A stretch of DNA of 64,000 nt from the NCBI RefSeq assembly GCF_019132845.1, contig NZ_JAHSPR010000004.1, positions 62,001 through 126,000 on the forward strand. The letters run 5' to 3'. The position numbers and the translations under genes were made by a program. The notes under the pieces were generated by a model that was not told where the DNA came from, did not search any database, and worked only from the letters and a program-made list of their open reading frames with translations. Of this stretch, positions 56,443-64,000 are shown one piece after another (position 1 is the first letter of the stretch; each line of letters begins with the position of its first letter). The DNA comes from Advenella alkanexedens (GTDB lineage: Bacteria; Pseudomonadota; Gammaproteobacteria; Burkholderiales; Burkholderiaceae_B).

Positions 56443-57927
56443 TTAATTTTCATCTTCATCAAACCAGTGGGCTCGCGCCTTGATAATTAACTCTCCTGCC
56501 TGCTCATCTGACAAACCGGTCATTTCCGACAGTTCATCAGTGGACAACTCAGCAAGATCATCACGTGTCTGAATACCACCTTCGGCCAGTTTTGCAATAA
56601 GCTCTGGGGTCAGACCTTCCAGATCCAGCAAATCCTGGGCAGTTTCAACACGCTCTTCCTGTACGATTGCTTCGGTCAACAAAGCAGTACGGGCACGGTT
56701 ACGCAACTCATTGACGGTATCCTCATCGAAACCTTCAATTTCAAGCAACTCTTGAATGGGCACATAAGCGACCTCTTCAAGACCTGTAAAACCTTCATCA
56801 ATAAGGATATCAGCCACTTCTTCATCCACATCCAGTTTCTCGATGAATGTGGCACGCATTGCGGCACGCTCTTCATCCTGGCGATTGCGGTTTTCTTCTG
56901 GCGTCATGATATTGATTTGCCAGCCGGTCAGTTCAGAGGCCAGTCTTACGTTCTGACCTTTGGAACCGATGGCCTTGGGCAGGTTCTCGGCATCAACCAC
57001 GACATCCATGGCATGCTTTTCTTCATCCACAAGAATGGACTCGACATTAGCAGGTGCCAGGGCACCAATCACGAACTCGGCCGGATCATCCGCCCACAGA
57101 ACGATATCGACCTGCTCACCACCCAATTCATTACGAACCGCGGTAACACGCGAACCACGCATGCCTACGCAGGTTCCGATAGGGTCAATTCTTTTGTCAT
57201 AGGCCACCACGGCAATTTTGGCACGCATGCCAGGATCACGGGCAGCCGCCTTGATTTCAAGCAATCCCTGCTCGATCTCGGGAACTTCATTTTCGAACAA
57301 CTCGCGAATGAACTCGGGGGCCGTACGGGACAGAATGATTTGCTGATTGCGGGCAGTACGGTCAACCTTGGCCACCCATGCACGAACACGATCACCAACC
57401 CGCAGGTTTTCCTTGGGGATCATTTCACTACGAGGCAGCCGGGCCTCTATTTTGCCGGTTTCAATAATGGCATCGCCTTTATCCAGGCGTTTGACCGTAC
57501 CGGCAATAATGCTTTCCCCACGATCGAGGAAATCATTAAGCACCTGCTCACGCTCAGCATCGCGAATTTTTTGCAGGATAGCCTGCTTGGCAGCCTGCGC
57601 ACCAATACGACCGAACTCAACGGGCTCAAGAGGCTCTTCAATGTATTCGCCTTCCTGGATACCAGGTTTGATCTCTTGGGCATCGCTAAACAGTTCCTGA
57701 CGGTCAGGTTCCTGCAATCCAGCCTCATCGGGCACGACGAGCCAGCGACGGTAGCCTTCATGCGCACCCGTAGCCCGATCTATCGTTACACGAATATCAG
57801 CATCTTCTTTAAAACGTTTTTTCATGGCTGAGGCCAAAGCACTCTCAAGCGCACTAAAAACCACTTCACGTGTCACATTTTTTTCACGTGCTAACGCATC
57901 AACCAATAGAAGAATTTCGCGACTCAT
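56443..57927 (-). CDS. nusA: Transcription termination/antitermination factor NusA
   Basis: RNA polymerase-binding factor of 494 residues, almost the length of E. coli NusA. N-terminal polymerase-binding domain ([24 protein letters not shown]), S1 domain ([12 protein letters not shown]), two KH domains with [20 protein letters not shown] described in parts and [13 protein letters not shown], and at the end two acidic repeats ([17 protein letters not shown] and [17 protein letters not shown]). The start overlaps the rimP stop by four bases. Confidence 0.98.
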   Translation of the reverse strand: MSREILLLVDALAREKNVTREVVFSALESALASAMKKRFKEDADIRVTIDRATGAHEGYRRWLVVPDEAGLQEPDRQELFSDAQEIKPGIQEGEYIEEPLEPVEFGRIGAQAAKQAILQKIRDAEREQVLNDFLDRGESIIAGTVKRLDKGDAIIETGKIEARLPRSEMIPKENLRVGDRVRAWVAKVDRTARNQQIILSRTAPEFIRELFENEVPEIEQGLLEIKAAARDPGMRAKIAVVAYDKRIDPIGTCVGMRGSRVTAVRNELGGEQVDIVLWADDPAEFVIGALAPANVESILVDEEKHAMDVVVDAENLPKAIGSKGQNVRLASELTGWQINIMTPEENRNRQDEERAAMRATFIEKLDVDEEVADILIDEGFTGLEEVAYVPIQELLEIEGFDEDTVNELRNRARTALLTEAIVQEERVETAQDLLDLEGLTPELIAKLAEGGIQTRDDLAELSTDELSEMTGLSDEQAGELIIKARAHWFDEDEN

Positions 57928-58406
57928 CGCTTTTTACCCTTGAAATCAAGAACCGGATCAAGTTTTGCCTTTTCTACATCTTCGAATGCAAAAACAATTA
58001 CTTGAGTTTCGTTCTTTTTAACATCAAATTCCAGACAGAATTGACCTGTCTGCGTTCCATCAGAAGCCGTTTCCTGTGACAAAATCCCGGTAAAGACTTT
58101 GCGATTATCGACAGCTTCACGTAATTTAATTTCCACCCGCTCACCGGCAAACCGTTTGAAATCGGCCAGTGTACGCAAAGGGCGATCTACACCTGGCGAA
58201 CCGACTTCAAGACGTTTATAGTCGATATTTTCAACTTCAAACACCCGCGATAGTTGGCGAGAAACCTGTTCACAGTCCTCAATTCGCACGCCACCTTCAC
58301 GATCTATGGTTACGCGCAGCAACCCAAAGGCAGCACGCTCGACATCAACCAGCTCGACCCCAAGGCCAGCTATCGCTTGTTCAGTAAGAGTATATAAATC
58401 AGCCAT
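57924..58406 (-). CDS. rimP: Ribosome maturation factor RimP
   Basis: Needed for maturation of the 30S subunit. The ATG at 58406 gives 160 residues starting [16 protein letters not shown]; the longer frame from 58436 would start in a terminator stem. Hallmarks: [35 protein letters not shown] and [22 protein letters not shown] described in parts. It is the first gene of rimP-nusA-infB-rbfA-truB-typA. A terminator-like hairpin lies just before the start codon. Confidence 0.95.
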   Translation of the reverse strand: MADLYTLTEQAIAGLGVELVDVERAAFGLLRVTIDREGGVRIEDCEQVSRQLSRVFEVENIDYKRLEVGSPGVDRPLRTLADFKRFAGERVEIKLREAVDNRKVFTGILSQETASDGTQTGQFCLEFDVKKNETQVIVFAFEDVEKAKLDPVLDFKGKKR

Positions 58407-58411
58407 ACAAT

Positions 58412-58437
58412 AAAAAAATGGGCTTTTACAGCCCATT
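58412..58437 (-). terminator. Terminator or attenuator directly upstream of rimP
   Basis: On the minus strand AATGGGCT-gtaaa-AGCCCATT is followed by a T run, ending six bases before the rimP ATG. It could end scpB-rluB transcripts or act as an attenuator for rimP-nusA-infB. Confidence 0.7.
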
Positions 58438-58501
58438 GTTTACAAAAACACCGGCTTAATCCCTCAACCGTTGTTTTTATATAATTCGTTCCATAAACCA
58501 G

Positions 58502-58533
58502 GTAAATTCCTTTTGCTCAAAAAAGGAATTTAC
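58502..58533. repeat. Perfect 13-base inverted repeat between rluB and rimP
   Basis: GTAAATTCCTTTT and AAAAGGAATTTAC with a six-base loop. No long T run follows on either strand, so it may be a protein site, an RNA-stability stem or part of the rimP leader. Confidence 0.75.
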
Positions 58534-58618
58534 AACTAGACAACCTATGATTATATCAAAAAAACCTGGATTTTGCTAAGTATTTGATATTTTATCAACA
58601 AAACAACATCATTAAAGC

Positions 58619-60157
58619 CTACCGACCGCTTCTGCCACGACCGACAAAGCCCAGCCTGGACTCGTGAGCTGCCGCACCCTTGGGCTGCCAATCATCCTTA
58701 TGACGGGCCGCCCCTCTGGCTTTATGTCCACCTTCAGGACGCGCAACACCTTCCTGTTTGGGACGCGTGTTTTTTCTGGACGAATTTTTAGCATAACCAC
58801 CACCCTCGGTACGGGACTGATTGGGCTTGCGATTATATACACCACCAGGACGGGCAGGCTTACGCTGCCCATTGCCCGCTGCCCTCGCATACGATGAAGG
58901 ACCAAAACCCATATCAGGAACCGCAGATTCAAACCCTGGCGGCATGGCATTATCATGCGATATTGGCTGACGATCACGCCCTCTGCCCGAGGCCGAATCA
59001 TCATCAGCCTTCATTAAACCCAGACGAACCATCAATGCCACCACCAATGAAGGATCCAGCTCTTCCCAGCGACCACGGCGCAGATTCCTTGGCAGGACAA
59101 CCTCTCCAAAACGCGTCCGAATCAGACGACTGACTGTTACACCCACCGCCTCGAACATGCGACGCACTTCACGATTCCGGCCTTCCTGGATCGTGACGCG
59201 ATACCAGCGATTACTGCCTTCACCGCCAATATGCTCCATCACCCCAAACGCTGCCAGACCATCATCCAACTGAATACCCTTGGTCAGGGATTGGATTTGC
59301 TCAACACCCAATTCACCCAATACGCGCACTGCATACTCACGTTCGTTACCGTAACGCGGATGCATGAACCGATTGGCCAAATCACCCGAAGTTGTGAATA
59401 TCAGCAAGCCTTCGGTATTCAAGTCAAGACGACCGACTGACACCCATTTACCCGTACGCATCTTGGGCAATCGGGAGAACACGGTCGCACGACCTTCCGG
59501 ATCATCATGACTGACAATTTCTCCGGCAGGCTTATGATACAAAATCACCCGGGGCGGGCGCTTGGCATTGGGACGGGCAACCAGACGTCCGTTAACACGA
59601 ACCACATCATTCACACCAACCCGCTGACCGATATGCGCAGGCTCACCGTTAACCGAAACCCGTCCGGCAATAATCAGCTCTTCCATTTCACGACGCGAAC
59701 CCACACCCGCATCCGCCAAAACCTTATGCAACTTGGGCATAACCGCATCACTGGTCAGATACTTACCCAGGCGCTGCTCAAGTTTTGCGGATTTTTCCAG
59801 AAACGCCAGAGCATTATTCGATTCATTTTCATCAAATACCTGCTCATCGTTCACCAATTCCGCTGCAGACACTTCCTGAGCCGGCCGGTTTGCCGCTGGT
59901 TTGCGAGCTACCGGTTTGCGCTTGCTCGCTGCAACACCACTCTTGGCGGTTGGCTTGCGTGTTCGTTTCGCGGGCTCCGGAACGTTTTCCGGTTGCTCTG
60001 CTGCAACTGCTTTTTCTTTCCTGGGCTCGATTGTTGCATCAGCACGCCTGCGTCTGAATGGCGTGCGCAATTTACGACCCTTGCTTTTCACTTGAGCAGA
60101 GTCAGGCTGCGCCTCACCACCCGCGACAATCGTGACGGTTTCCGTTACTGTATCCAT
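58619..60157 (-). CDS. rluB: 23S rRNA pseudouridine synthase RluB family
   Basis: Pseudouridine synthase expected to act on position 2605 of 23S rRNA. The ATG at 60157 gives 512 residues; a GTG at 60190 is an alternative. The core is an S4 domain ([20 protein letters not shown]) and the RsuA-type catalytic domain with [15 protein letters not shown], where Asp is the catalytic residue, and [15 protein letters not shown]. The N-terminal ~120 residues (Lys/Arg/Pro/Ala-rich) and the C-terminal ~130 residues (Arg/Gly/Lys-rich, resembling [16 protein letters not shown]) are long disordered extensions. It follows scpB. Confidence 0.95.
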   Translation of the reverse strand: MDTVTETVTIVAGGEAQPDSAQVKSKGRKLRTPFRRRRADATIEPRKEKAVAAEQPENVPEPAKRTRKPTAKSGVAASKRKPVARKPAANRPAQEVSAAELVNDEQVFDENESNNALAFLEKSAKLEQRLGKYLTSDAVMPKLHKVLADAGVGSRREMEELIIAGRVSVNGEPAHIGQRVGVNDVVRVNGRLVARPNAKRPPRVILYHKPAGEIVSHDDPEGRATVFSRLPKMRTGKWVSVGRLDLNTEGLLIFTTSGDLANRFMHPRYGNEREYAVRVLGELGVEQIQSLTKGIQLDDGLAAFGVMEHIGGEGSNRWYRVTIQEGRNREVRRMFEAVGVTVSRLIRTRFGEVVLPRNLRRGRWEELDPSLVVALMVRLGLMKADDDSASGRGRDRQPISHDNAMPPGFESAVPDMGFGPSSYARAAGNGQRKPARPGGVYNRKPNQSRTEGGGYAKNSSRKNTRPKQEGVARPEGGHKARGAARHKDDWQPKGAAAHESRLGFVGRGRSGR

Positions 60158-60292
60158 ATATTTGCTTATTTGACCTTCTTCCGAAAGCACTTTGAAATTA
60201 AAGTGGTCTTAGTGATTCACCATTAATCAAACACCGGCAAGTAAATACTTGTCCTGCCCGCGTTTTTTACTTAACTGTTTATTTATTGCTTT

Positions 60293-60967
60293 TCAATCAT
60301 TATTCACAATTTGCCCGGAATTCGGGACAACTGCCACCTCGGGCGTTAAATCCGCAACGGGCGACTGCTCATGACTGCTATTTTCTTCCGGATTTTCCTT
60401 AGCAGGAAACAAGCCGGCAAGTTTATCTCCGGCAACCAGAAGCACCTCTCCCTCAGAGGCCAAACCAGGCAATTCATCCAGCGCTTTCAATCCCAGATCA
60501 TCTAAAAATTGTTTTGTGGTCCCAAGCAAAGCCGGTCTTCCAGGTGCATCCCTGTGACCCAACACTTCTATCCAGCCACGCTCTTCTAAAGTTTTAATGA
60601 TTTGGGAAGATACCGTCACACCGCGAATATCTTCTATGTCGCCCCGTGTAACCGGTTGACGCCAGGCAATAATTGCCAATGTTTCCAAAACCGCCCTTGA
60701 ATATTTAGGTGGTTTTTCTGGATTAAGGCGTTCTAAATACTTTTGCATTTGTGGACGACTTTGAAAACGCCATCCACTAGCCAACTGCGTTAATTCTAAA
60801 CCTTTATTTGACCACGCGTCTTGCAAATTTAACAATTGTTGCTTAATTACATCGTTTTTTACTTCATCCGACTCAGCAAACAATTTTGCCAGATCAGAGA
60901 CCTTCATTGGTTGCTGAGCACACAATAGCGCGGCCTCCAACACATTGCGTATTAAATGTTCATCCAT
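60293..60967 (-). CDS. scpB: Segregation and condensation protein B
   Basis: Winged-helix subunit of the SMC-ScpAB condensin that compacts and separates chromosomes. 224 residues. Typical features: LIRNVLEAALLCAQQPMKV, LASGWRFQSRPQMQKYL, YSRAVLETLAIIAWRQPVTRGDIE described in parts (the hallmark is AWRQPVTRGDIE), and LGTTKQFLDDLGL. An acidic tail ends the protein. scpA is not visible in the window. It lies upstream of rluB, the usual order in this group. Confidence 0.96.
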   Translation of the reverse strand: MDEHLIRNVLEAALLCAQQPMKVSDLAKLFAESDEVKNDVIKQQLLNLQDAWSNKGLELTQLASGWRFQSRPQMQKYLERLNPEKPPKYSRAVLETLAIIAWRQPVTRGDIEDIRGVTVSSQIIKTLEERGWIEVLGHRDAPGRPALLGTTKQFLDDLGLKALDELPGLASEGEVLLVAGDKLAGLFPAKENPEENSSHEQSPVADLTPEVAVVPNSGQIVNND

Positions 60968-61049
60968 GGTTCAGTATATGGTTTGTTATTAAAATCCGAT
61001 AAACGGCTTGCATTATTATAACAGGTAGACTATTATTATATTCTTCAGA

Positions 61050-61126
<77 letters not shown>

Positions 61127-61131
61127 GTTTT

Positions 61132-61165
61132 AAAAAGCCTGTTTCTTTATAGAAACAGGCTTTTT
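61132..61165 (+). terminator. Intrinsic terminator after tRNA-fMet copy 1
   Basis: AAAAAGCCTGTTTC pairs with GAAACAGGCTTTTT (14 bases, loop of 6). Confidence 0.9.
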
Positions 61166-61231
61166 CATTTACCCCCTTTGTCGTTCGTTATTTTTATTTG
61201 TTAGCCCTTTGTCTTAGCCTTTATCACCTTA

Positions 61232-61241
61232 CCCCCCCCCC
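61232..61241 (+). repeat. Run of ten C upstream of ssb
   Basis: A homopolymer of ten C lies ~180 bases upstream of the ssb start, in DNA without a gene. Such runs are prone to slippage. Confidence 0.8.
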
Positions 61242-61422
61242 TGAACGACATCGCAATTTAGTTCTTTCTTTCACTCATCCGCTTTCCGGCACTCCACCAC
61301 TTCCCTCAATCTCCAAATCCATTAAGCAATAACCACAATGGACACAATGCTGCACCATTTACTCAGCAATATAGGCAATTCCCCTACCATAAAACCTGGA
61401 TCACCCTTTTCAGGAAATTTTT

Positions 61423-61776
61423 ATGGCATCAGTCAACAAAATTATTTTAGTGGGAAATCTGGGGCACGACCCCGAAATCAAGCACAGCCCCGACGGCACA
61501 GCCATGTGTAATGTATCCATTGCCACCTCTTTGAACTGGAAAGACAAAAACACGGGCGAGCGCCGTGAAGAAACCGAGTGGCATCGTGTTGCTTTCTTTG
61601 GCCGTCTGGCCGAAATTGCCGGACAATACCTTAAAAAAGGCAATGCGGTATATGTCGAAGGCCGCCTTAAAACACGCAAATGGCAAGACAAAAACACAGG
61701 CCAGGACCGCTACACAACAGAAACCATTGCCGAACAAATGCAAATGCTAAGCAATAATGGCCATGGTACCGACTAG
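61423..61776 (+). CDS. ssb: Single-stranded DNA-binding protein without the acidic C-terminal tip
   Basis: An OB-fold protein of 117 residues: [20 protein letters not shown] described by its hallmark NKxILVGNLGxDPE, [27 protein letters not shown] in parts, and [21 protein letters not shown]. The fold is complete, but the protein ends at NNGHGTD soon after it. The usual Gly/Pro-rich linker and the DDDIPF tip, which recruits partner proteins, are absent; main ssb genes in this group code for ~150-190 residues. No frameshifted continuation was seen after the stop. Probably a second, accessory SSB. Confidence 0.92.
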   Translation: MASVNKIILVGNLGHDPEIKHSPDGTAMCNVSIATSLNWKDKNTGERREETEWHRVAFFGRLAEIAGQYLKKGNAVYVEGRLKTRKWQDKNTGQDRYTTETIAEQMQMLSNNGHGTD

Positions 61777-61835
61777 ACCCTGCCCAAGACATCACGAACA
61801 CCCCGCATAGCCACCAAGGCCCAAGCTCAATAACC

Positions 61836-61868
61836 ACAGGCCTGCCTGTTTTATGCAGCCAGGCCTGT
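61836..61868. repeat. Inverted repeat between ssb and the permease gene
   Basis: ACAGGCCTG and CAGGCCTGT (9 bases, with a further CTG/CAG) between the converging genes. A T run is missing, so a terminator role is uncertain. Confidence 0.5.
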
Positions 61869-61902
61869 AATCATCTGCAGCAACGTCAGTGAATAAACCG
61901 AT

Positions 61903-63132
61903 CTAAAGCAAATATATCCACAAACCAGCCAAAACCAGACAGATGACAGACACGGGAAAACCTGCTTTTGCGAAATCCATAAATGAGATTTCCACGCCAC
62001 AGCTTTTCGCCTGTTCAACAACTACGATACCGGCCAGACTGCCAAAAATTACCATATTGCTTGAAAAACCGGTACCAAGTGCAAGCGCCGCACAAAGTGC
62101 ATTCGCATCGGCACCGGCATCCAAATAGGGAACCAGCAACATGACGGTTGGGTTATTGCCCACAATATTGCTTAATGCTGCACCGACTGCATATAAAGAC
62201 AGCGGATCATTTAAATCCATGCCCAAGTGCTTCAAATCGGCAAGCAGCGTTTGAGGCAGTCCTGTTGCTGCCATGGCCGCATTGACAATGAACAGCCCCA
62301 TAATCAGCAGGATTAAATTTCCATCAACCTCTTTCAATACATCATTCGAGGCAATCTTTCGGTTAATAAGCAAAATACCGGCTGCTGCGAGTGCAACCAG
62401 TTCTTGTGGCCAAATATCAATGATAAATAAAACAACAAGGGCAACAGTCACCACGGATGCCTTCAGTGTTTCGATGAGATTGAGTTGGGGTAATGACATG
62501 GGTGCATGTGCATGAGAGGCGGATTGTTTGGTTTCCCATTTACCTCTAAACAGAAAACAAATGACACCCCAAACAATAAATAAAGAAATGATGGCAGGCA
62601 GGCCAGCCACTTTTAATAGCTCAACAAAAGACACATCAAGTGCTTGCGCGGCAATCATATTCTGCGGGCTACCAATGAGTGTGCCCACGGAACCGGCATT
62701 GGCAGCAAAACAAAAGCCAAGTAAAAATGGAATCGGATTCAGGCCACGGACAAGTGTGATGGAAACAAGTAGCGGCGTCATGGCAACAACCACGACATCA
62801 TTGGTTAATATGGACGACAGAATACCACTAACCATAATAAAAACGGCGAGCAATTTTGCAGGATTTACATTTAAGGTTGCGACTTTATGGGCAGCCCAGC
62901 CATAAAACCCGGACACGGCAAATGCACCAGAGACAATCATTAATCCAAATAATAGACCAATGGTTTTATAATCGATGGCATTCCATGCCGCCTGTGATGA
63001 AATACTTCCGATGGATAGCATGGCAAGTGCACCAACCAGGGCTGATCCGGTACGATCAATTTTAAATCCAGGTAATTTGCCAAACCCCATGGCAACATAA
63101 ACCGATAAAAAAATTAAAAGGGTTAAATCCAT
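61903..63132 (-). CDS. ArsB/NhaD/SLC13-type anion permease
   Basis: Inner-membrane carrier of 409 residues with about eleven hydrophobic segments. The ATG at 63132 has GAAGGATAAAGG upstream and is preferred to 63195. Features of the ion-transporter superfamily: DVVVVAMTPLLVSI with the TND-type turn before it (SILTNDVVVV), AANAGSVGTLIGSPQNMIAA in the first repeat, and AALSNIVGNNPTVMLLVPYL in the second. The substrate could be a dicarboxylate, phosphate/sulfate-like anion, arsenite or Na/H; nothing nearby decides it. Confidence 0.87.
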   Translation of the reverse strand: MDLTLLIFLSVYVAMGFGKLPGFKIDRTGSALVGALAMLSIGSISSQAAWNAIDYKTIGLLFGLMIVSGAFAVSGFYGWAAHKVATLNVNPAKLLAVFIMVSGILSSILTNDVVVVAMTPLLVSITLVRGLNPIPFLLGFCFAANAGSVGTLIGSPQNMIAAQALDVSFVELLKVAGLPAIISLFIVWGVICFLFRGKWETKQSASHAHAPMSLPQLNLIETLKASVVTVALVVLFIIDIWPQELVALAAAGILLINRKIASNDVLKEVDGNLILLIMGLFIVNAAMAATGLPQTLLADLKHLGMDLNDPLSLYAVGAALSNIVGNNPTVMLLVPYLDAGADANALCAALALGTGFSSNMVIFGSLAGIVVVEQAKSCGVEISFMDFAKAGFPVSVICLVLAGLWIYLL

Positions 63133-63296
63133 GCCTTTATCCTTCAGTACAAAATAAAAAGCCTGCTTGTTAAATACCACAAGCGGATAAGTCACACTAT
63201 AAGTATGATTTTGTGGTTTGATAGTGGATGAGAGCAGGGAGCAGCTAAAAGAGAGGCAAAATCACAACGGCCTCTGCAACTGTAAATTGATTCAAT

Positions 63297-63329
63297 AAAA
63301 AAGGACTTGCCGAAAATACGGAAGTCCTT
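63297..63329 (-). terminator. Intrinsic terminator after tRNA-fMet copy 2
   Basis: On the minus strand AAGGACTT and AAGTCCTT (with CCG/CGG inside) are followed by TTTTTT. Confidence 0.82.
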
Positions 63330-63337
63330 GATTTATT

Positions 63338-63414
<77 letters not shown>

Positions 63415-63661
63415 TCTGAAGATTTAAATAATAACCCTAAGTGATATAAATAGGCAAGCCTTTATCGTTAATTTTACAAATATGTTGCAATTTGGTGGTT
63501 TTTTTTATGGTTTTTAGTTGTTTTTTATGAATTTTGGGTTTACGCGTAAAAATCTGTCTTGCATAATCATGAATACACCTTGCTCCATCATTGAACCATG
63601 CTATTCCTACCACTAAAAAACTGAAAACCAGGATACTTCAAGCTAAAAGACAAACGCTGTT

Positions 63662-64000
63662 TCAAGACAAAAGCACCCTGTCTTCTTCCTGCCAATATCC
63701 TTTTTTAATTATCAATACCACGCATGGCGTAATACCGCCACGTTCCTGCGGCGCAATATCCAATGCCTCAAAAGCTGAGCGCTGCTGATGCACGCCATGT
63801 ACATGGTAAAAGCGATTATCACCCACAAACTGCACCACTGCTTTCATTCTTAACAGGGCTGCGCCGTATTTTTCTGCAATGGCATCCAATGCGGTAATAA
63901 AACGCCCTCTTTTGACCGCTTGCTCAAGGGTAAGGGTAATAACATCCACGTCGGTATGACTGGCCACTGGCTTTAACGCTGGCTTTAATGACGCAGAGAC
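63662..64000 (-). CDS. CobW/G3E-family GTPase, C-terminal part (cut by window end)
   Basis: The frame is open to the window end, so 113 C-terminal residues are visible. The segment KRGRFITALDAIAEKYGAALLR leading into MKAVVQFVGDNRFYHVHGVH and QQRSAFEALDIAPQERGG is the CobW C-terminal domain, where a Lys/Met-Lys beta strand and the VHGV stretch are typical. The GTPase domain with the CxCC metal site would lie outside. Family members insert or deliver zinc, cobalt or other metals. Which one is not decidable here. Confidence 0.82.
   Translation of the reverse strand, partial: VSASLKPALKPVASHTDVDVITLTLEQAVKRGRFITALDAIAEKYGAALLRMKAVVQFVGDNRFYHVHGVHQQRSAFEALDIAPQERGGITPCVVLIIKKGYWQEEDRVLLS

Noticed and set aside
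56752-57831. Open frame of 359 codons on the plus strand opposite nusA
   Set aside because: Antisense shadow of NusA; no ribosome binding site and no recognisable domain.

Overview
The window is bacterial chromosome from a betaproteobacterium, most likely of the order Burkholderiales and family Alcaligenaceae. The grounds are the gene orders leuS-lptE-holA-proA, pyrG-kdsA-eno-ftsB and scpB-rluB-rimP-nusA-infB-rbfA-truB-typA, and the style of the proteins. The genus cannot be decided from the sequence. The DNA is close to 50% GC, with AT-rich intergenic gaps. No prophage, CRISPR array, rRNA operon or complete insertion sequence is present.

Layout: 1-6276 (+) is housekeeping: leuS (cut by the window edge), lptE, holA, proA, hemJ-like, a THUMP-domain RNA methyltransferase and an RDD membrane protein. 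6422-8865 (+) is a pair of overlapping genes for unrecognised exported proteins. 8994-12950 (+) holds a shortened AMP-binding-fold protein with eroded catalytic motifs, a gamma-carbonic anhydrase, hslO and an orphan TadE-like protein. 12974-19378 (-) is pyrG-kdsA-eno-ftsB, split by an MFS exporter/MarR pair. 19379-22462 has small genes: a 33-aa membrane peptide, a cupin, an Hsp20 with a clear heat-shock promoter, an oxidoreductase-like small protein, a YciI-like protein and a DUF4870-like protein. 22591-30193 (-) has a quinol-type nitric oxide reductase and a set of four genes (VWA/Ig-repeat exported protein, REC-LuxR regulator, polytopic membrane protein, exported protein) that I do not recognise as a described system. 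30381-31147 is a scarred stretch with an IS66 transposase remnant. 31197-37704 (-) is a catabolic operon (alcohol dehydrogenase, TRAP permeases, succinate-semialdehyde-type dehydrogenase, TRAP binding protein, IclR regulator), which fits uptake and oxidation of 4-hydroxybutyrate or a similar hydroxy acid. 38025-40766 (-) is a P2-type cation ATPase. 41042-44877 (-) is a complete ectoine/5-hydroxyectoine operon, ectR-ectA-ectB-ectC-ectD. Two identical tRNA-Asn genes, a PPK2 kinase and two small unknown genes follow. 47549-50023 (-) is a copper-handling set: two PCuAC proteins, a SCO protein and a DUF2946-like protein. 50245-60967 (-) is the translation/transcription cluster typA-truB-rbfA-infB-nusA-rimP-rluB-scpB. 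61050-63414 has two identical initiator tRNA genes in inverted orientation around a tail-less ssb and an ArsB/SLC13-type permease. The window ends inside a CobW-family GTPase gene.

How the parts fit: the ectoine operon, TRAP uptake system, nitric oxide reductase and copper/cytochrome-oxidase assembly genes suggest a respiratory, osmotically tolerant organism able to cope with denitrification intermediates and to use small organic acids. The candidates for something undescribed are the VWA/REC/membrane/exported gene set (25134-30193), the exported pair (6422-8865), the eroded AMP-binding protein (8994-10355), and a probable fusion of a DUF2946-like segment to a PCuAC copper domain (47549-48193). 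All functional statements rest on reading motifs by eye; no database search was run.
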